Shown: positions 20,140-31,086 of the stretch, piece by piece | Numbering within the stretch: the first letter of the stretch is position 1 | Layout of the letters: each line of letters opens with the position of its first letter | DNA from: Callorhinus ursinus | Taxonomy: Eukaryota > Chordata > Mammalia > Carnivora > Otariidae | DNA length: 64,000 nucleotides | Direction: 5' to 3' | NCBI RefSeq assembly: GCF_003265705.1 | Contig: NW_020313044.1 | Span: 1,817,223-1,881,222 of the forward strand | Translations under genes and position numbers: made by a program | Notes under the pieces: generated by a model | Seen by the model: the letters and a program-made list of their open reading frames with translations, nothing else | What the model was told of the DNA's origin: nothing | Databases searched by the model: none

Positions 20140-20362
20140 GACTGAACCACCCAGGCGTCTCTAAGGATATTTTCTTCATGGTACTGCCTTAGGGGATCAG
20201 TCAATTCCATTTTCATGTCATTCCATTCAAGATTCAAGGGGAAAAGACTATCTGATTGGCCTAGCTTGGGTCCCATGTCAAGCCCTTGGCCAAGCAGTGG
20301 AAGGAGGTTTAATGAACAGTCCACCAAAATTGTAACTGCTGAAGTAGTGCTCCAAGCCAAAT
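20140..20362 (-). repeat. inverted duplication, right arm
   Basis: Reverse complement of 19210-19432. It starts inside the SINE head (GACTGAACCACCCAGGCGTC) with no SINE body beside it, so the copied segment was cut within the SINE. The copying therefore followed the SINE insertion. Confidence 0.95.
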
Positions 20363-20704
20363 GTTCTTGGCCTGATAAGCCAGTGGCCCTCTGCTGAGTG
20401 TCTGAGCCCCTCTCAAGCCTTAGGCCACATCTTGCCTCTTCTTTCCTAAGTCCTGTGCGCCATCAGGGCCACAGCAGCTTCTAAACCAAGCCCTTCGGTG
20501 GGCTCTCGTTGATGTGGGACAGAGCAAGTGATTTCTGTGGTTGAACTTTATTTTTTTGGTAGGCTTAAGTCTTTGAAGCTCCAGGTGTCTTGGTACTTCT
20601 CCTGTATGGGCCTCAGCATTGAGCCTGAGGCTGAGTGCCCTGTGGGTGCTCATGTTGATTTCTCACCATCCCTCGTTTGGAAATTGCCTTGGTCCTATAA
20701 CCTG
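20363..20704. other. single-copy DNA, nothing recognised
   Basis: No repeat or gene signature. Confidence 0.5.
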
Positions 20705-20705
20705 T

Positions 20706-20860
20706 ATTCTCCATTCATTCATGTATCCAACATTTATCAAGTACCTACTAAGTGTGGGCTCTGTGCTAAGCTCTGGAGGTACACAGTGAATAAAACACAG
20801 CCAAGGAACTCACAGTCCAATGGTGGAGATTATCGAGAATTAGGTATAGCATAATGACCT
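20706..20860 (-). repeat. L2 3' end, antisense
   Basis: ATTCATTCATGTATCCAACATTTATCAAGTACCTACTAAGTGTGGGCTCTGTGCTAAG then ACACAGTGAATAAAACACAGCCAAGGAACTCACAGTCCAATGG, a well-kept antisense L2 terminus. Confidence 0.85.
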
Positions 20861-21008
20861 ATTGAGAAAATAACCCTGTCTAGTTTTTCTCAGCTGCGGG
20901 CTCACCTCAGAGGAATGAAAGGCATTCCACTGCTCCTGGGGGAAGAGCCAGACGCTCTGTCCCTGAGGTTTGGACTTTCTTGGCCCCCATGAAGATTTGT
21001 ATGTTTCT

Positions 21009-21212
21009 TTTCTTTTTTTTTTTTTAAGATTTTGTTTATTTATTTGACAGAGAGAGACATAGCAAGAGCAGGAACACAAGCAGGGGGAGTGGGAGAGGGA
21101 GAAACAGGCTTCCCGCAGAGCAGAGAGCCCAATGTGGGACTCGATCCAAGGACCCTGGGGTCATGACCTGAGCCAAAGGCAGACGCCTAACGACTGAGCC
21201 ACCCAGGCGCCC
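21009..21212 (-). mobile_element. Can-SINE, antisense
   Basis: Full copy. Duplication AGATTTGTATGTTTCT (20993-21008) against AGATTTGTGTGTTTCT (21213-21228). Confidence 0.95.
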
Positions 21213-21228
21213 AGATTTGTGTGTTTCT

Positions 21229-21490
21229 GCATGGAAAGGAAAATCTGCAAGCTGCGGGCTGTCCAGAACACAACTTCCACACAGGCTTTCCTAACAGACT
21301 TTAGGGTTGGAGGCTTAATGATTCCCAGATTGAAGACCAATGGGCCCAACTCAGGTGGGTAAGTGGGAGTTCTCAAGACAAGAAAGGGAAGGAAGGTATG
21401 AATCCCAACAGAGCAGGGACCTGAGCTCATGTGAATGTAGGTTCTCAGCGGTGGGAGGACCTAGGAGGGAGAATATTTAGATGAATAAAT
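21229..21490. other. single-copy DNA, nothing recognised
   Basis: No repeat or gene signature. Confidence 0.5.
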
Positions 21491-21492
21491 CC

Positions 21493-21880
21493 ATGATAAT
21501 AATCACAGCTAGCATTTTTTGCATATTTACTCTATGCCAGGCACTGTGTTAAGCACTTTTTTTTAAAGATTTTATTTATTTATTTGAGAGAGAGAGTGAG
21601 AGATAGAGAGCATGAGAGGGAGGAGGGTCAGAGGGAGAGGCAGACTCCCTGCTGAGCAGGGAGCCCGATGTGGGACTCGATCCCGGGACCCCAGGATCAT
21701 GACCTGAAGGCAGTCGCTTAACCAACTGAGCCACCCAGGCGCCCCTGTGTTAAGCACTTTATATATTCACTTATTTCTCACAAGAACTCTGTGAAGTGCT
21801 ATTATTATTTCCATTTTACAGATGAGGCAAAGAAAAATTAAATGAGTTGCTCAGGTTATGCGTCTGAGGATTAAACCCAG
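21493..21880 (-). repeat. MIR, antisense, split by a SINE
   Basis: TAGCATTTTTTGCATATTTACTCTATGCCAGGCACTGTGTTAAGCAC is followed after the SINE by TTTATATATTCACTTATTTCTCACAAGAACTCTGTGAAG, CCATTTTACAGATGAGGCA and AATGAGTTGCTCAGG. A nearly complete antisense MIR. Confidence 0.9.
21560..21744 (-). mobile_element. Can-SINE, antisense, inside a MIR
   Basis: Full copy with a GA-rich body. Perfect 16-bp duplication CTGTGTTAAGCACTTT at 21544-21559 and 21745-21760. Confidence 0.95.
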
Positions 21881-22719
21881 GCACTGACTGAGCACAGGCC
21901 ACAGTTTGGGGAGGCCCGGCACAGGGGGCTCTGGCTGAACTTGCCACGGACGGGACAGAGCTGCCTCAGAACCCCCACCTTCAGGAGTATGTCACAGCCC
22001 AGGCGGAGGGCACAGCTGTGGCAACTGGCATGAGCCGAGGTCCTGATGATCTTGGGAAGAAGGGGTATGGATCCATTAACTACGGCCACAGCTGTATAAC
22101 AATCCCCGGCAGTGAGCACTTACTTAGCTGATGTGTTTAGGGACAGGTTGGAAGCTAATTGCATGTAGGCTGGCTTCGGCCTTTGTTGTCTTTCATCCTC
22201 CTTCCAGGACTAGTAGGCTAGCCAGGGAAGGTTCATCTCAAGGAGATGGAAGAAGCACAAGACCACCAGCCCCCAGTGCACAAGCCCATTTTAAGTCTTT
22301 GCTTATGTCAAGTCTGCTAAAATACCCCTGGTCACAGTAAGTCATGTGGCCAAGTCTACAGGCGAGGGACGGAGAAACACGCTCTTCCCAAAGGAGCAAC
22401 CTGCTAAGTTACCTGTAGTTGTGTATAATCCTGTTACCTAGGAGGGAGTGAAGAGATGGAGGAATCATCTAGTGTTTGGACAGAACTTAAGCTGGATTTA
22501 ATTTTGATTTAGAGAGATAATGAAATCTCACACTATATCGTGGAGCAGTTGATGCCTGTTACAAAGATAAATTCTATCTTCAGGGACCACAAAATTTGCT
22601 ATGTGAATATTTAGTTTTTATTTGAGTGAAAATCTTAAAAATACTTCTTCACAAAAACATTCTTTGGATGGCCTCACTGCCTTACAATTTTCAAAGCCCC
22701 AGTGATCACCAAGAGTGCC
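21881..22719. other. single-copy DNA, nothing recognised
   Basis: About 840 bp with no named repeat or gene. The 3' part (22480-22640) is AT-rich. Confidence 0.45.
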
Positions 22720-22734
22720 AGCATTTGACTTTTT

Positions 22735-23894
22735 TTAAAGATTTTTTATTGTTATGTTAATCACCATACATTACATCATTAGTTTTTGATGTAGTGTTCC
22801 ATGATTCATTGTTTGTGCACAACACCCAGTGCTCCACGCAGAACGTGCCCTCTTCAATACCCATCACCAGGCTAACCCATCCCCCCACCCCCTCCCCTCT
22901 AAAACCCTCAGTTTGTTTTACAGAATCCATCGTCTCTCATGGTTCGTCTCCCCCTCCAACTTACTCCCCTTCATTCTTCCCCTCCTGCTATCTTCTTCTT
23001 TTTTTTTTTCTTAACATATATTGCATTATTTGTTTCAGAAGTACAGATCTGTGATTCAACAGTCTTGCACAATTCACAGCGCTCACCATAGCACATACCC
23101 TCCCCAGTGTCTATCACCCAGCCACCCCATCCCTCCCACCCCCCACCACTCCAGCAACCCTCAGTTTGTTTCCTGAGATTAAGAATTCCTCATATCAGTG
23201 AGGTCATATGATACATGTCTTTCTTTTTCTTTTTTTTTAAAGATTTTATTTATTTATTTGACAGAGAGAGAGACAGCGAAAGCAGGAACACAAGCAGGGG
23301 GAGTGGGAGAGGGAGAGGCAGGCTTCCCATGGAGCAGGGAGCCTGATGCGGGGCTTGATCCCAGGACCCTGGGATCATGACCTGAGCCGAAGGCAGACAC
23401 TTAACGACTGAGCCACCCAGGTGCCCCGATACATGTCTTTCTCTGATTGACTTATTTCACTCAGTATAACACCCTCCAGTTCCATCCACGTCGTTGCAAA
23501 CGGCAAGATCTCCTTCCTTTTGATAGCTGCATAATATTCCATTGTGTATATATACCACATCTTCTTTATCCATTCATCTGTCGATGGACATCTTGGCTCT
23601 TTCCACAGTTTGGCTATTGCGGACATTGCTGCTATAAACATCAGGGTGCACGTACCCCTTCGGATCCCTACATTTGTATCTTTGGGGTAAATACCCAGTA
23701 GTGCAATTGCTGGATCGTATGGTAGCTCTATTTTCAACTGTTTGAGGAACCTCCATACTGTTTTCCAGAGTGGTTGCACCAGCTTGCATTCCCACCAACA
23801 GTGTAGGAGGGTTCCTCTTTCTCCGCATCCCCGCCAACATCTGTTGTTTCCTGACTTGTTAATTTTAGCCATTCTGACTGGTGTGAGGTGGTAT
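22735..23894 (-). mobile_element. 5'-truncated carnivore L1: ORF2 tail and 3' UTR, antisense
   Basis: Read on the minus strand, 23889 down to about 23430 encodes the C-terminal end of L1 ORF2p, including the Cys-rich [18 protein letters not shown] region and the [17 protein letters not shown] segment. Once the inserted SINE is ignored, the frame reaches a stop at 23190-23192. The 3' UTR follows, running down to a short A-rich end. The reverse transcriptase and endonuclease domains are absent, so it cannot move by itself. The 177-codon frame at 23375-23908 is this ORF2 tail running into SINE sequence at both ends. Confidence 0.93.
23225..23427 (-). mobile_element. Can-SINE, antisense, inside L1 ORF2 end
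   Basis: Full copy with perfect 15-bp duplication GATACATGTCTTTCT at 23210-23224 and 23428-23442. It interrupts the last codons of the L1 ORF2 tail. Confidence 0.96.
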
Positions 23895-24048
23895 AAGATT
23901 TTATTCATTTATTCACGGTGGAGGGGGCAGAGGGAGAAGCAGGCTTCCCACAGAGCAGGGAACCCGATGCAGGACTCGATCCCAGGACCCTGGGGACATG
24001 ACCTGAGCCAAAGGCAGACGCTTATCCAACTGAGTCACCCAGGCACCC
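23895..24048 (-). mobile_element. Can-SINE joined to the L1, antisense, no poly(A)
   Basis: Begins abruptly with AAGATTTTATTCATTTATTC (reverse of the SINE end AAAATCTT), with no T-run, and ends with a complete head CTGAGTCACCCAGGCACCC against the composite's duplication. The GA-rich body is shortened. Confidence 0.85.
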
Positions 24049-24063
24049 AGCATTTAACTTTTT

Positions 24064-24470
24064 AATATAGGTTTTTCAAACTGGGGTCTGTATTCTTAGG
24101 AAGCCATGCGTTTTCAAGGTTGGAAAACATTACTGAGAATAATACACAACAGACTGTATACAGAAGAGGGCCAGACACAGTGCTGTAGGGCAGCTATGGG
24201 ACTCAGCACAGGATTTATGGTACCCTACAGGGAAGCGGTGGTGGCATTTAAATAGGTCTTGAAGGACGGCAGGGTGGTGTCCTAGGGATAATCTCCAGGT
24301 TCCCTCTCTGTGTGGACATAACCAGACTCCTTCCTAGGACTGCTCTGGGCAGAAAGAGCTTTACCTTCCATCTCTGCAAATCTGGAATCTGTTTTTGCAT
24401 GCTTTTGCATCAAGACTTTGTCCTTCACCTTCACAAACGTGCTGCTAATTATAGCATTTGAAGAGGCTGG
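24064..24470. other. single-copy DNA, nothing recognised
   Basis: No repeat or gene signature. Confidence 0.5.
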
Positions 24471-24474
24471 GGAG

Positions 24475-24640
24475 GGTAATGGCTTTGAAGCCAGGTCAGC
24501 CAAGGTTCAAATCGTGGGTTTGACAATTACTAGTTCTTAGGCCCTTAGGCAAGTTGCTCGAACTCCAGGAGCTACAGTTTCCTCCAATAGAGAAGGGAAT
24601 CCTCATTCTCTAATGGGATGTTTAAAGAATTACTACTCAC
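24475..24640 (+). repeat. MIR fragment, sense
   Basis: AATGGCTTTGAAGCCAGGTCAGCCAAGGTTCAAATCGTGGGTTTGACAATTACTAG and CTTAGGCAAGTTGCTCGAACTCC keep the MIR tRNA-like head and core order. Confidence 0.75.
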
Positions 24641-24859
24641 CAGTGAAGACTAGGTTTTCTTCATGGGAATATTTTTGACTTTTGATTAAATTTCTTTAAC
24701 AGTATAGGATTATCCAGATTTCCTATTTCAGGTTGAATCAGTATTAGTAAGGCATATGCGTCAAGCGATTTATCTATTTCACATATATCTTTGGTTTTAT
24801 TGGTACAAAATTATTTGTAATATTCTCTTTGTTTCTTCCTAATGCCTGAAGCATCCATA
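24641..24859. other. AT-rich single-copy DNA
   Basis: Nothing recognised. Confidence 0.45.
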
Positions 24860-24873
24860 AAATACCCCTCTTT

Positions 24874-25096
24874 TTTTCTTAAATCTTTTTTTTATAGATT
24901 TATTTTTTTAAGTTGTTTATTTATTTATTTGAGAGAGAGAATGAGATAGAGAGAGAGCATGAGAGGGGAGAGGGTCAGAGGGAGAAGCAGACTCCCTGCT
25001 GAGCAGGGAGCCCGATGTGGGACTCGATCCCGGGACTCCAGGATCATGACCTGAGCCGAAGGCAGTTGCTTAACCAACTGAGCCACCCAGGCGCCC
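24874..25096 (-). mobile_element. Can-SINE, antisense
   Basis: T-rich tail, GA-rich body and CTGAGCCACCCAGGCGCCC head. Duplication AAATACCCCTCTTT at 24860-24873 and 25097-25110. Confidence 0.94.
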
Positions 25097-25110
25097 AAAT
25101 ACCCCTCTTT

Positions 25111-25765
25111 ATGTCTGATTGTTTTCTTTCAAGTTTTTCTTGGTCAGTATCATCAGAGATTCATCCACTTTCACAGAATTGGCTTTTGGATTGGCTGATC
25201 TTCTCCATTGCGTATTTGGTTTCTGTTTCTTCAATTTCTATTCTTTACCTTGCTGTTTCCTTCTACGTTCTTTGAGTTTTCTTTTGCTATATTTTTTTCT
25301 AACTTATTAAGATAGACCCTTAGCTCATTAATTTTCAACCATTCTGCTTTTCTGAGATGTGCATCTAAGGCTCTACATTTCCTTTTGGAAGCTCAAGTGA
25401 AAAAGATATATTTAAGTGGCTGGTCCCAAACAGACACTCAGTAAGTATCTCATCATCACCATCATCATCATTATCCAGTGTCAGTTGTGCTGGGCCTCCC
25501 TAGCACAGTTTCCAGCTCTCTTGCTCTCTAATGTGACATATGTCCCCTGAGTTTTCATCAGTGGGCTCTGTGAGGACTTATTCTGGGCCACAGATCTCCT
25601 CCCTTTTTGGGTTTTGGGGAGGCTTCCCCTGTAGGTGAAGGCAGGGCTTAGAGAGAGCCTGTGCCTTTGGCCCCATCTTTCTCAGGGAGCTCAGACCTTC
25701 TCTCCCTAGGATGGCTGGCAAACTCCCTGGTCCATGAGAAATGTGAGTTTTAGTCTGTAGGCCTG
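25111..25765. other. single-copy DNA; old L1-like texture at 5' part
   Basis: 25111-25400 is T-rich, with words such as TTCAGAATTGGCTTTTGGATTGG and TTTTCTGAGATGTGCATCTAAGG that recall antisense L1 ORF2 sequence. I cannot fix its limits. An (ATC)-rich run lies at 25450-25475. Confidence 0.35.
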
Positions 25766-25769
25766 GGGC

Positions 25770-26580
25770 AGATTATATTTTCCAAAATGAGTGCAATGCT
25801 ATCTCCCACCCCACATGCTTTTCTAGAGCTTTGTCATTCCCACATCTAGAGGTAGAGCATACTTTCCCTGTCTTAGAGTCCAGTGGGCTTGTGACTCCCT
25901 TACACAGGATAGATTAGAGACCCATAGGTTGCAGGGGAAGTGGTGCCAAGAAACTTCCAAGGCTTTGTCATAAAAGGAGATGTAGCTGCCACTTTGTTAG
26001 CTGAAAAACTCATATTTAAAGCCCCGAGACACCACATCCAACGACCCTGTAGCTGCCACCTTGTGAGGAAGACAGGGCACTAAGAGATGCCACATGTAGG
26101 CACTCTGGCCTGCAGTCCTAATCTTCAAGCCAACGCAGCCCAGGCACCAGACATGTGAGTGACCGAGCCTTTGGAGATTCCATCCCCCAGCTGTTGAGAC
26201 CCACCTCCTTTTAATCTTAGCAGCCGAGGCCTCAGACACTGAGGAACAGAAACAAGCCATTTCCCACTGTCCCCCATCCAAATTTTTGATCCAGAGACTC
26301 ATAAACATAAAAAAAAAATGACTGTTGGGGCGCCTGGGTGGCTCAGTCATTAAGCGTCTGCCTTCGGCTCAGGTCATGATCCCAGGGTCCTAGGATCGAG
26401 CCCCGCATCAGGCTCCCTGCTCGGCGGGAAGCCTGCTTCTCCCTCTCCCACTCCCCCTGCTTGTGTTCCCTCTCTCGCTGTGTCTCTCTCTGTCAAATAA
26501 ATAAATAAAATCTTAAAAAAAAAAAAAAGACTGTTTTAAGGTCTAGGCTTTTGGCTGCCCAGCAATAGGTAACTGGAACA
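25770..26580 (+). repeat. MLT1-like LTR, sense, split by a SINE
   Basis: AGTGGGCTTGTGACTCCCTTACACAGGATAG, a GTAGCTGCCACCTTGTGAGGAAGACA block, ACATGTGAGTGACCGAGCC and an ending GCCCAGCAATAGGTAACTGGAAC parallel the MLT1 group of ERVL-MaLR LTRs. This is a non-autonomous fossil LTR with no coding sequence. The subfamily is not assigned. Confidence 0.65.
26327..26528 (+). mobile_element. Can-SINE, sense, well preserved
   Basis: GGGGCGCCTGGGTGGCTCAG head through TCGCTGTGTCTCTCTCTGTC, then AAATAAATAAATAAAATCTTAAAA and an A-tail. Duplication GACTGTT (at least 7 bp) at 26320-26326 and 26529-26535. Near-consensus sequence suggests a young copy. Confidence 0.94.
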
Positions 26581-26854
26581 ATGCTCGTTATCTACTCTGG
26601 CACCTAACTCCTCCACCTTCCACCTCCATCACGCTCTGTATGCTCTGATTTCCCACTGAGGCCCAAGCAGAGCCCACAGAAGCAGAGCACAGCAAAGGTC
26701 TGCGTGGGAGCATCCTGGAAATGGCGATTCTCTGATTCTATCAATTTGTCTACAGTGAGCTGTCCTAAGACCCTTGGTTCCCATCTTTCCAAGTGCTAGG
26801 TCCTCCTATGTCTCGTCCAACAGGCTGGGTGTCTCCTGCATAATGGCGGTTGTC
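26581..26854. other. single-copy DNA, nothing recognised
   Basis: No repeat or gene signature. Confidence 0.5.
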
Positions 26855-27000
26855 CTTTCAGTGTGGCTCACCTTTATGGAGACCTTACTCAGTGCTGAGC
26901 ACCATGCTGAGTATTTTGCATACACCATCTCCCTGCACCTAGTAACAAAGCTTGAGCTCAGGCAGTTCTGTTCCTACGTAGCCGCCTCCCTGGCGCAACG
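26855..27000 (-). repeat. MIR fragment, antisense
   Basis: CACCTTTATGGAGACCTTACTCAGTGCTGAGCACCATGCTGAGTATTTTGCATACACCATCTC follows antisense MIR order with heavy divergence. Confidence 0.6.
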
Positions 27001-27189
27001 ATTTTCAACAACAGTTGTCATCATCTCTCATTCTGCTCTTCTGGCCCTGGAGCTGATGGTGTGATGTCCTGCAGCCACGAGGCTTTGGATAGCCTCCTCT
27101 CCCTCTTCTTGCTCCTCCAGCCCTGCCAACATGTTTGTTACCAACTCTGCAAGTTAGATCCCTCCTATTGGAAATATCTAGAGCGATTC

Positions 27190-27745
27190 CTGATTTTTCC
27201 TGCATGTCTAGTGACTACTCCACTTGGCTTTGCAGAACTTCACATAATCTGAGCTTTATTCAACTCTCCAACCTCACCTCCGATCATTCCCCCTCATGCT
27301 CACTCTGCTTCAGCCACTCTTGTCTCCTTTCTGTTCCTCATACAATTGCAGCCTTTTCCTGCCTTGGGGCCTTTGCACCTGTTGTTCCCAATGCTCAGAA
27401 AGCTTTTCCTCCAGCACTTCGCAAAGCTGGCTCCTTCCCATGGCTCCAGTCTCAGCATAAATGTCAGCTTTGCCGAGCAGCCTTCTCTTACTTGAACCCA
27501 GAGAGAGCTTACCCCTCACCTGAGCACTCTTACCATGTCACCCTTTTATTGTCTCCACAGCACTTATGACTAGCTGACCTGATCTTCCTGATTTATTCCC
27601 TAGTTTGTTTCTTGTCTGTTCCCAGACTAACATGAGACTGAAAGAGCAGAGAGCTTGTCTCTCTTGTTTATTACTATATCCAGTGCCTGGCACAGAGTTG
27701 ATACTTAATACATATTCTTGAGTGAATGAATGATGGAATGAGTGA
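27190..27745 (+). repeat. L2 3' region, sense
   Basis: CCTCATGCTCACTCTGCTTCAGCCACTC, TGCCTTGGGGCCTTTGCACCTGTTGTTCCC, TATCCAGTGCCTGGCACAGAGTTGATACTTAATA and GAGTGAATGAATG are in L2 order over about 550 bp, one of the best-preserved L2 pieces here. Confidence 0.9.
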
Positions 27746-27979
27746 TATGCAAGCCTCTGTCAGGCCTGAGATAGGCCCTGGCACGTCCTGAGATGTTTGA
27801 TTTTGGAGGCTACCCAACCAAGAGGTCGACCTGCCTCCCTTGAGGCAGGACCACCAAGGTTTGTGCCCAGCAACAGGGCCCTGAGCTCCACTTGTGCCTT
27901 CAGGCAGGCCCCTCCTGGGCAATAGGAGGCCTCCCTGTGGCTTTGTCCCTGTCTTCTAGTCAGCCTGTTTCTTTCCATG
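27746..27979. other. single-copy DNA, nothing recognised
   Basis: No repeat or gene signature. Confidence 0.5.
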
Positions 27980-28385
27980 CTTCTAGCAGGCTGCAGGGCA
28001 TTAATGATTAAAAGTGCCAACCTGCCCAGGGCCAGTATCAATTAGACCACATGCCCACAATGTAGATAGCTCATTAATTCCAATAAGCCAGGACCCCCTC
28101 TCAGAAAGCTCTTCCATCTGTGTACTGCATTTGATAACTATGAAGAAAACACAGGTGAGACTGTTATAAATTAATTTTACTGATCATCGCATTCTTACCA
28201 AATAATAAGCAGCAGAAAGTTTCTGTTACATAATTGTTTACCCAAAATCACTGCTGTAATAATAAGCTGAATCCAAAACACAATGAAATACATACTGTAA
28301 TGCAACTATAAAGAGCCATTATATTTTTCTTTTATGACATTATGAACAAAATAAATCCTGGGACCTTACTCTATACAAAACAAAA
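27980..28385. promoter_or_regulatory. candidate conserved non-coding element
   Basis: About 400 bp of repeat-free AT-rich DNA dense in homeodomain-type words: GCATTAATGATTAAAAG, TATCAATTAGACC, CTCATTAATTCC and ATAAATTAATTTTACTGATCATCGC. No tail or target-site duplication is present. Of the unexplained segments in the window this looks most like a developmental enhancer, but that rests on texture alone. Confidence 0.3.
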
Positions 28386-28587
28386 CAAAAGCTCACTTTA
28401 CTGCTGCTGTGGAATAGAGTAGCCAGCACGATGAAGATTTCTTTGCAAGGTTGGGCCTTCCACCAGGTCATCTTGTGCATCTCCCTGCCTCTGGGGAGAC
28501 CTCTTTTTTGTTTTACAATCTCCTAGTTTGGGGGTATCCTTTGGATACTAGGCTAGCTGATTCAGGCAGAGGAAACAAACAGACGAC
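28386..28587. other. single-copy DNA, nothing recognised
   Basis: No repeat or gene signature. Confidence 0.45.
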
Positions 28588-28600
28588 AGAAAAACCTTTT

Positions 28601-28797
28601 TTTTTTTTTAAGATTTTATTTATTTATTTGACAGAGAGAGACACAGCGAGAGAGGGAACACAAGCAGGGGGAGTGGGAGAGGGAAAGCAGGCTTCCTGCG
28701 GAGCAGGGAGCCCAGTGTGGGGCTCTATCCCAGGACCCTGGGATCATGACCTGAGCCGAAGGCAGACACTTAACGACTAAGCCACCCAGGACGCCCT
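28601..28797 (-). mobile_element. Can-SINE, antisense
   Basis: Full copy. Flanks AGAAAAACCTTTT (28588-28600) and AGAGAAACCTTTA (28798-28810) form an imperfect duplication. Confidence 0.93.
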
Positions 28798-28810
28798 AGA
28801 GAAACCTTTA

Positions 28811-29094
28811 TAAGAACGTTGGGAGTACGATTTCCAACAAAATTTTGAAAGAGACATTGAGAGAAGCTGAGTCTGGGCTAGGACCTGGGTTTGACCAAGC
28901 CAAGAAGGGCAGAAGAGTCTAGGCAAAGCCTGGCCGGCCCTGGACTCATTTACTAGGACTTGCAGGCCCTTCTGCAGTCCAGGAACCCCTGGCTGGGCAG
29001 CTGGAATGGGGAGGGACGAGAGCCTCTGTATGTTCCTGGAGGCTGGCAGACATACCCACTTTGCCGTCTTTCCATTCTTTGCTCCCAGTTCCTC
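28811..29094. other. single-copy DNA, nothing recognised
   Basis: No repeat or gene signature. Confidence 0.5.
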
Positions 29095-29405
29095 TGCTTT
29101 AGGCTAACTAAACCATTCACCATTCCTTGTGTAAGTTTCCCACTTTCCCTCTTCTGTGTCTCTCTCAGGCCCTGTCTGCTAGAATGCCCTGTCTTCTATA
29201 CCCATCTAGATCCTTTGGTATCATTCAAGACAGCCCCAAAGCCACTTCCTCCAAGAAACCTTCTCTGATCTCTCCCCTTTGAATTCCTTATGCCTTGGAT
29301 CAAGGACTCTGATTACTTTCTATTGTATGCTGAGCATTTATGTGCTTCCGCCCTTTTTTGATGATTATATTATCTCCCCCAATTATTTAGTCCTACTCCC
29401 TATAA
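29095..29405 (+). repeat. L2 fragment, sense
   Basis: CTGCTAGAATGCCCTGTCTTCTATACCC, GGTATCATTCAAGACAGCCCCAAAGCCACTTCCTCCAAGAAACCTTCTCTGATC fits the sense L2 3' region. Confidence 0.7.
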
Positions 29406-29424
29406 AAGCACGATGAATCACCAC

Positions 29425-30394
<970 letters not shown>

Positions 30395-30404
30395 GACCAA
30401 TACA
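30395..30404 (+). repeat. target-site duplication, right copy, of the RPL12 retrocopy
   Basis: GACCAATACA here equals 29742-29751. On both sides it is preceded by an A-run (AAAAAAT and AAAAAAA), as expected for an L1-type nick. Confidence 0.93.
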
Positions 30405-30409
30405 GCTTT

Positions 30410-30605
30410 ACTAAACTGCAAGCTCCATGGGGCAGATCGCATCGTATTCATGATTTGTCTCCTCTCCTTCACAATCCTAGCCCAAAGGTAGGGTCTGTTT
30501 ACTGAGTGAACAAATAAATAAACACATCCATCATTTATTAAGCGCTCCTGTAATAACCCCTTACCTTGTGTAGGGCTATGTAGCTCACAGTGCAGCTTTA
30601 TAGAA
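30410..30605. repeat. L2/MIR 3'-end fragments
   Basis: GCAAGCTCCATGGGGCAGATCGCATCGTATTC and GGTCTGTTTACTGAGTGAACAAATAAATAAAC resemble a sense L2 end (30410-30530). CATTTATTAAGCGCTCCTG then resembles an antisense MIR/L2 end. Confidence 0.55.
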
Positions 30606-30848
30606 CCTGCCTCATTGGGTCTCAGGACAGCCCTGGGACAGCAGTAGGGGACAGTGCACAGTTGTTGCTTGTTTTCTGCCTCACCCCCCGACTCCATGTG
30701 CTTCTGCAGGGGCTGCCGGTGATAACAGCAGCCCCTCTAGTCCCAGGGGTAGGCAGGTGACCCAGGTCTGCCCACTCCTAGGATCTCATTCTCTGGATCC
30801 AGTGACTGGACTAGAGATAGGCATATGCCCTGAATAGGGCCAATCAGG
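30606..30848. other. single-copy DNA, weak old-repeat texture
   Basis: The segment with GGCAGGTGACCCAGGTCTGCCCA and AGGGCCAATCAGGACCC resembles the CCAAGCTAGGCCAATCAGA block in the inverted-repeat arms. Both may belong to one old family that I cannot name. Confidence 0.35.
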
Positions 30849-30859
30849 ACCCTTCCCTG

Positions 30860-31074
30860 GGGCACCTGGGGGACTCAGTCGGTTAGGGGCCTGTCTTCGG
30901 CTCAGGTCATGATCTTGGGGTCCTGGGATCGAGCCCAAGTTGTGCTCCCTGCTCAGGGGGGTGTCTGTTTCTCCCTCTCCTCTCTCTCCCTTGGCCCGCC
31001 CTTCTTGTTTTCTCTCTCACTCTCTCTCAAGTAAATAAATAAAATCTTAAAAAACAAAAAGCAAAAAAAAAAAT
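30860..31074 (+). mobile_element. Can-SINE, sense, diverged
   Basis: GGGCACCTGGGGGACTCAG head and AAATAAATAAAATCTTAAAAAAC tail. Imperfect duplication GACCCTTCCCTG / AACCCTTTCCTG (30849-30860 and 31075-31086). Confidence 0.88.
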
Positions 31075-31086
31075 AACCCTTTCCTG

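Larger units (their letters stand above)
22720..24063 (-). mobile_element. composite L1/SINE retrotransposon insertion
   Basis: AGCATTTGACTTTTT (22720-22734) and AGCATTTAACTTTTT (24049-24063) flank a unit made of an antisense 5'-truncated L1 and, directly joined to it, an antisense SINE. No poly(A) and no internal duplication lie at the L1/SINE junction (23894/23895). The arrangement reads as one insertion event with a template switch. A later SINE (23225-23427) interrupts the L1. Confidence 0.75.

Noticed and set aside
19143..20360. Two similar predicted proteins on opposite strands as a duplicated gene
   Set aside because: The similarity is of the DNA arms, includes SINE sequence, and the frames are not conserved beyond the arms.
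23375..23908. 177-codon minus-strand frame as a possible gene
   Set aside because: It is the tail of L1 ORF2 running into SINE sequence at both ends; a transposon remnant, not a host gene.
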